The notes below the pieces were generated by a model, which was not told the origin of the DNA, made no database searches, and saw only the letters and a list, made by a program, of their open reading frames with translations. The translations under genes were made by a program, and so were the position numbers. Below are positions 22,659 through 26,449 of a stretch of DNA of 26,449 nucleotides, piece by piece. The stretch is from positions 1 through 26,449 of the forward strand of contig CAZHGM010000011.1 of assembly GCA_964532145.1 (NCBI GenBank). Reading direction: 5' to 3'. The first letter of the stretch is position 1, and each line of letters opens with the position of its first letter. The stretch comes from JAPUDQ01 sp964532145. Lineage in GTDB: Bacteria > Patescibacteriota > Saccharimonadia > Saccharimonadales > Saccharimonadaceae.

Positions 22659-23608
22659 TGGTACTGGGTATTGACGAAGTTGGGAGAGGGGCGTGGGCGG
22701 GGCCGTTGGTGGTTGCTGCAGTAGGACTGGCCGGTGAGGAGATCGACGGTCTTACTGACAGTAAGATGTTGAGCAAGAAAAAACGAGGAATACTCTCGCT
22801 CAAGATTAAGCAGACCGCTCCGATTATCGGCATCGGCTGGGTAAGCGCTAGGGATATCGATGTCATTGGGCTGAGCGAGGCGTTGAAGCTGGCTGCCCGA
22901 CGGGCGGTCGGACAATGCGATGTGGCGCAGATTGATCAGATTATTATCGATGGTACGATCAATTTGCTCCAAGGTACTTCCTTGGAGCAAAAGGCGGTGA
23001 TGCTGAAAAAAGCTGACCTACTAGTGCCAAGTGTCAGTGCCGCTTCGATTATCGCAAAAGTCGCGCGTGACCAATACATGACATTGTGTGACAGGGTGTT
23101 TAGTGGCTATGGATTTGCTGGTCATGTCGGCTATGGTGCGGCACGGCATCGTTTGGCGATTGACGAACTTGGGGTCACTCCGCTTCACCGCATGTGCTTT
23201 GAGCCAATGCGCAGCCTGGACGGGATACCTGTGAAATTGCCTAAGGAATTAGATGGACACACTACCAGGACTACGACGCACATCGGTCAGTCTGCCGAAG
23301 ACGCGGCTGGGGCGTATTTGGAGCAGTGCGGATACAAAATTATTGACCGCAACTGGAAAACTAAATGGTGTGAAATTGATATTATTGCAACAAAAGAAGA
23401 CGTTGTGTATTTTGTTGAGGTGAAGTTTCGAATGCGTGACGATCAGGGTGGTGGGCTAGCGGCGATCACTCCTCGGAAACTAAGCCAGATGCGATTTGCG
23501 GCCAAGCTCTGGCTGCAAAAACATGGCGACTATGATGCTCGGCTGAGTGCAGTTGAGCTGTCGGGCACTGATTGTGTCGTGAGTGCCTTTATCGAGACGA
23601 TCGTATAG
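22658..23608 (+). CDS. rnhB: RNase HII fused to a YraN (UPF0102) domain
   Basis: A 316-residue fusion (325 if ATG 22631 is used). Residues 1-195 or so are RNase HII, which cuts RNA in RNA-DNA hybrids and at single ribonucleotides: GIDEVGRG (Asp6, Glu7), IIDG (Asp98) and KKAD (Asp120) give the four catalytic acids, followed by SAASIIAKVARDQYM. After a Thr-rich linker, residues 209-316 match YraN/UPF0102: IGQSAEDAAGAYLE, RNWKTKWCEIDII (Glu239, Asp241) and FVEVKFR (Glu254, Lys256), the endonuclease-fold acid and lysine pattern. YraN is often the neighbour of rnhB elsewhere. The 22658 start is preferred because the family begins just before GIDEVGRG. Confidence 0.93.
   Translation: MVLGIDEVGRGAWAGPLVVAAVGLAGEEIDGLTDSKMLSKKKRGILSLKIKQTAPIIGIGWVSARDIDVIGLSEALKLAARRAVGQCDVAQIDQIIIDGTINLLQGTSLEQKAVMLKKADLLVPSVSAASIIAKVARDQYMTLCDRVFSGYGFAGHVGYGAARHRLAIDELGVTPLHRMCFEPMRSLDGIPVKLPKELDGHTTRTTTHIGQSAEDAAGAYLEQCGYKIIDRNWKTKWCEIDIIATKEDVVYFVEVKFRMRDDQGGGLAAITPRKLSQMRFAAKLWLQKHGDYDARLSAVELSGTDCVVSAFIETIV
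22964..22990. repeat. Perfect 11-bp inverted repeat in rnhB
   Basis: TTGCTCCAAGG (22964-22974) pairs with CCTTGGAGCAA (22980-22990) around a 5-base loop; an outer T-A pair can extend it to 12. It is entirely coding and lies in the segment between Asp98 and Asp120, which has 4 more residues than the E. coli enzyme. Confidence 0.7.
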
Positions 23609-23629
23609 GGATGAGCCTGAGAGTCATCA

Positions 23630-25552
23630 TTACCATATTCGAGCACGGGCGTTTTTTGCGATGTAGAGTTTGTCGGTCGGCTGTACGTTATAGGAGCGAT
23701 AAAACGCTTCAGTATGTCCGACGACACAGTTGACCCGAAAAGGTGAGGGCGGATGAGGATCGATTTTTGCAAGCTCAATCAACCGCTCCCGCGTGGCATG
23801 GCCGCACTCGCAGCGAGCAAAATTTTCAAACAAGTCTTTTACTTCGGATGGGAAATCTTGATCTGTTGATTTCATCTGGAGTGCCTCGATGGCAAGTTCC
23901 AGGCCACCAATATCAGCGATGGCTTCGCCGAGGATTAATTTGCCTTGAAGATGAACCCCAGGTACGGTCTCAAAAGCATCGGCTTGTTGAACAATATTAC
24001 TTGCGAGACGGTCAAATTCCTTGCGTTCATGTATCGTTTGCCAACGGCTGGTATTGCCATATTCGTCAAAATCGGCGCCCTGGTCGTCAAAGCCATGTGT
24101 GAACTCATGGCCGATGACAGCGCCAATTCCGCCGCAATTGGCCGCGTACGAAGCATTCGGGTCGAAAAACGGTGGTTGCAAAATTGCAGCAGGAAATACG
24201 ATCTCCAAACGATTCGGATGATGATAGGCGTTAACCGTATGAGCATTCATTTCCCATTGCTCAGGCTGGGGCGGCCGGCCGACTTTAGCGAGCTCAAGGT
24301 CCGTCCAGAACTGCCTGGCGCGGATAATGGTATCGAGGAGATTTTTGTCATTAAATTGTAAGCCGCTCAGGTTTTTCCACGTATTTGGGTAGCCGATCAA
24401 TACGGCCATGGCATCAAGTTTGCGGTGTGCGCGCTCCTTCGTGGGCGCGCTCATCCAGGTGAGGCGGTCCAACCGAGCATGATATGCTTCACGTATATTC
24501 TCGACGATGCTCAACACGGTTTGTTTGGATGACTCCGGAAAATACCGGCTCGCGTACTCGCGTCCAAGAGCTTCGCCGATAATCAGCCCGTCAGCCTGCA
24601 TCACAGCTCGCTTCCAGGTGGGTTTCATTTCATGAACACCACTAATAGATGTGCCAAAAAAACGAAAGGCAATGTCGGCAGACATTTGATCGATCCACCC
24701 CATACATAGCATCAATGTGCGCCACGTAAGATAGGTGCGGATATCATCGAGCGGCGTGTTGTTTAGAAGTTTCATAACGGCACGGAGATAGGGCGGCTGG
24801 CTGATAACAATGTTGTCGTTCGGTGTTTGCCAGCCCAGACCATTAAAATATTCGGCCCAGTCAAAGCCAAAGTTCCGATTGAGTTGTGCAAGGGTGTATC
24901 GATTGTAGTTTTTTTCAATATCGCGCAATTTTACATTCGTCCAGGCGGCTCGCGCCAGCTGAGACTCGATGGCATATATGGTGTCAAAATCGTCTGGTAC
25001 GAGATGGCCTAAGTGATCTTTTGCCTTGGCGTGAAAGGCGTGGTAGTCCTCGCGGATTTGCTTCATGTGTGTCGAACGATCCAGATAGTAGTCGCGGTTT
25101 GGCATGGTGAGGCCGCTTTGATGTAGCCGCAACACCATCAGCTGACTGTTCTTGTCATCATGATCGACGTATGGAGACCAAAATGCGGTTGCATCGTAGC
25201 GGTGCATAACCCCGAGGTGATGAGCCAGTTGGGCAGGTGTAGTGATGGCGTCGATGTCTTTGTATATCCGTTTAATAAATCGTTTGTGAGTAGCGGCAAG
25301 CGAATCAAATACAAAGGCGCTGCTGAAAAATGAGTGTATCAGCTTTTGATCGTGTGTCAGTGACTCGGGTGTCGCAGCCAGTAGTTCGTTGACAATTGTT
25401 TGAATTGCCAATGCCGACTGGTCGCGTAACTCGTAAAATGTTCCCCAGCTGCTCTCTGAGGCTGGAATTGGGTTGGCGGTAAGCCAGGCGGCGTTCACAT
25501 GCCTGAAAAAGTCATCTTGCGGACGAATGGTAGTGGTAAGAGGGTAGATCAT
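23630..25552 (-). CDS. M13-family (neprilysin-like) zinc metallopeptidase
   Basis: A 640-residue peptidase of family M13 (PepO/neprilysin type), which cleaves oligopeptides. The zinc site is complete: HEFTH at 482-486 (His482, Glu483, His486), then GEAIADIGG with Glu543 as third ligand and Asp547. NAYHHPNRLEIVFPAAILQ matches the substrate-binding NAxY region (a Tyr is His here), and the C-terminus KLYIAKNARARIW ends in the family xxW. No signal peptide is visible: the N-terminus (TIRPQDDFFRHVNAAWL) begins straight at the family start, so it is likely cytoplasmic. The ATG overlaps the M1 peptidase stop (ATGA at 25549-25552). It is convergent with rnhB. Confidence 0.93.
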   Translation of the reverse strand: MIYPLTTTIRPQDDFFRHVNAAWLTANPIPASESSWGTFYELRDQSALAIQTIVNELLAATPESLTHDQKLIHSFFSSAFVFDSLAATHKRFIKRIYKDIDAITTPAQLAHHLGVMHRYDATAFWSPYVDHDDKNSQLMVLRLHQSGLTMPNRDYYLDRSTHMKQIREDYHAFHAKAKDHLGHLVPDDFDTIYAIESQLARAAWTNVKLRDIEKNYNRYTLAQLNRNFGFDWAEYFNGLGWQTPNDNIVISQPPYLRAVMKLLNNTPLDDIRTYLTWRTLMLCMGWIDQMSADIAFRFFGTSISGVHEMKPTWKRAVMQADGLIIGEALGREYASRYFPESSKQTVLSIVENIREAYHARLDRLTWMSAPTKERAHRKLDAMAVLIGYPNTWKNLSGLQFNDKNLLDTIIRARQFWTDLELAKVGRPPQPEQWEMNAHTVNAYHHPNRLEIVFPAAILQPPFFDPNASYAANCGGIGAVIGHEFTHGFDDQGADFDEYGNTSRWQTIHERKEFDRLASNIVQQADAFETVPGVHLQGKLILGEAIADIGGLELAIEALQMKSTDQDFPSEVKDLFENFARCECGHATRERLIELAKIDPHPPSPFRVNCVVGHTEAFYRSYNVQPTDKLYIAKNARARIW

Positions 25553-26449
25553 GAGCCTATGGTATCATGCTCGCCGCGTGCGATAAACCGCTTGATATCA
25601 TTGCCGCTACGCGCCAGCCAATCGACCTTGGCAGTGATTTCGTCGCGGCCGATGTCAATATTGCGTTGAGAGGCGGTGCCATCAACTGATGCAACAAATT
25701 CATTGTAGCGCGCTTGCCAGTCGCTCGTCGCCATTTCCCGTGCGCTCATTGTGATAAATCTATCAAGCGTCGAGTCATTATGATATATGCCTGACATCCA
25801 ATCCCAATGCTCGATCAGCCAGTGCCACGTCATGTTTCTGGCTTTAGGGTTACGCATCATACTACCAAACCACCAGGGCAGGTCCTGTGGTTTGACGACA
25901 TCAGGTTGCGTAAACCATGACAAAAATTCGTGCAAGTGCTGGGTGTTATGACTTGTGGCAAGCGCACGAGCGATACGGGAGCGCAAATGCGAATCATGCG
26001 TCGAATGATGCTGCGCTATGAGTGAGGCGATATGATCCTCTTTGCCAGTCGCGACCACAGCCTGATATGTCGCGAGCAGCATATCAGGATGAATGGGTTG
26101 CGTCGTTACCGAATCGTAGCCATGCGTAAGCCTATGCTGTAACGATTTATCATCTGCGGTAACGCGCAGCTCACTGATCATACTGCGCACTTTGCTGTCA
26201 TGGAGCGTATCGTTGCCAGGAGCCTGTGCTTCGTAGCGCACCAGTGCAGAACTGGTCAAACGTAGCACAAATGAATTGAACGGCTCGCGCCCGTCATTTT
26301 CGCCTGCCATAACTCGCAGCGAATCCACGATTGAGGTAATAATATTCCAAACTCCGCTGCTGGTGTCCTCACGATAGTCTGATAACAGCTCAAACAACCG
26401 CGCACTGTCGTAGGTTCCGGCTTGCGTCAGCAAATACGTTTCGTATAGG
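25549..26449 (-). CDS. M1-family aminopeptidase, C-terminal part (runs off the edge)
   Basis: The visible 299 residues remain open to the right edge, so the start is outside; the TTG at 26433 is an internal leucine codon. The segment matches the C-terminal helical (ERAP1_C-like) domain of M1 aminopeptidases: ARLFELLSDYREDTSSGVWN, RIARALATSHNTQHLHEFL, RNPKARNMTWHWLIEHWDWM, and a last helix NIDIGRDEITAKVDWLAR. M1 enzymes trim N-terminal residues from peptides using zinc; the HExxH and GxMEN motifs would lie upstream and cannot be checked. Coupling by ATGA to the M13 peptidase suggests a peptide-degradation operon. Confidence 0.87.
   Translation of the reverse strand, partial: LYETYLLTQAGTYDSARLFELLSDYREDTSSGVWNIITSIVDSLRVMAGENDGREPFNSFVLRLTSSALVRYEAQAPGNDTLHDSKVRSMISELRVTADDKSLQHRLTHGYDSVTTQPIHPDMLLATYQAVVATGKEDHIASLIAQHHSTHDSHLRSRIARALATSHNTQHLHEFLSWFTQPDVVKPQDLPWWFGSMMRNPKARNMTWHWLIEHWDWMSGIYHNDSTLDRFITMSAREMATSDWQARYNEFVASVDGTASQRNIDIGRDEITAKVDWLARSGNDIKRFIARGEHDTIGS

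Noticed and set aside
23945..24361. A 138-codon plus-strand frame opposite the M13 peptidase
   Set aside because: The minus strand carries the zinc motifs of a clear M13 enzyme here, and the plus-strand translation has no recognisable pattern.
1..26449. Recoded TGA (Gracilibacteria/Absconditabacteria type)
   Set aside because: Several firmly identified genes end at TGA at the expected family length (for example gatC at 7861-7863 and dnaE at 16425-16427), so TGA is a stop here.
1..26449. Insertion sequences, prophage or integrated element
   Set aside because: No transposase, integrase or phage gene, no terminal inverted repeats with target duplications and no tRNA attachment site were found; codon use looks uniform across the window.

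Overview
The window looks like chromosomal DNA from a small-genome Patescibacteria (CPR) lineage, most likely Candidatus Saccharibacteria (TM7). This is inferred from gene content and from translated motifs recognised by eye; no search was run. Supporting signs are very tight packing (most same-strand neighbours overlap by ATGA, TAATG or TAGTG junctions), many leaderless-type promoters, a split transketolase, GatCAB amidotransferase, a type IV pilus ATPase, a secreted CAP-domain protein, an RNase HII-YraN fusion and large peptidases. Base composition is close to balanced. TGA is used as an ordinary stop (for example at 556-558 and 16425-16427), which argues against the recoded Gracilibacteria/Absconditabacteria lineages.

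Layout. Positions 1-4689 (+) form one operon of central carbon metabolism: the end of the transketolase N-terminal subunit, a four-helix membrane protein, the transketolase C-terminal subunit, a PfkB-type sugar kinase, class II fructose-bisphosphate aldolase and a 398-residue orphan. A LOG-family nucleotide hydrolase (-) follows tail to tail. Then (+) come uvrB; a gatC-gatA-(membrane-anchored HEPN-like protein)-gatB-GalU-like cluster; two small membrane proteins; and dnaE. A SpoU RNA methyltransferase and a CAP-domain cell-surface protein lie on the minus strand at 16446-18005. pilB (+) starts from a divergent promoter and overlaps the end of an unrecognised all-helical protein (-), which is preceded by malic enzyme (-). 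rplS with an unusual charged tail (+) ends at a clear terminator. A 435-460 bp gap, the only long one in the window, separates rplS from rnhB-yraN (+). The window closes with a minus-strand peptidase pair: an M1 aminopeptidase C-terminal domain (running off the edge) followed by an M13 metallopeptidase.

How it fits together. Transketolase, aldolase and the sugar kinase could connect pentose-phosphate and glycolytic intermediates, and malic enzyme gives a link to pyruvate. GatCAB supplies Gln-tRNA and/or Asn-tRNA by transamidation. The pilus ATPase, the CAP-domain protein and the M1/M13 peptidases suit a host-attached, peptide-scavenging life. The most notable non-gene signal is a repeated promoter layout: a -10 box, often with an upstream TGn, lying 6-11 nt before the start codon of at least eight genes, with no recognisable ribosome-binding site. 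The least explained genes are the HEPN-like protein inside the gatCAB operon, the membrane protein between the transketolase halves, the 398-residue orphan, the 237-residue helical protein and a possible 46-residue membrane peptide in the rplS-rnhB gap.
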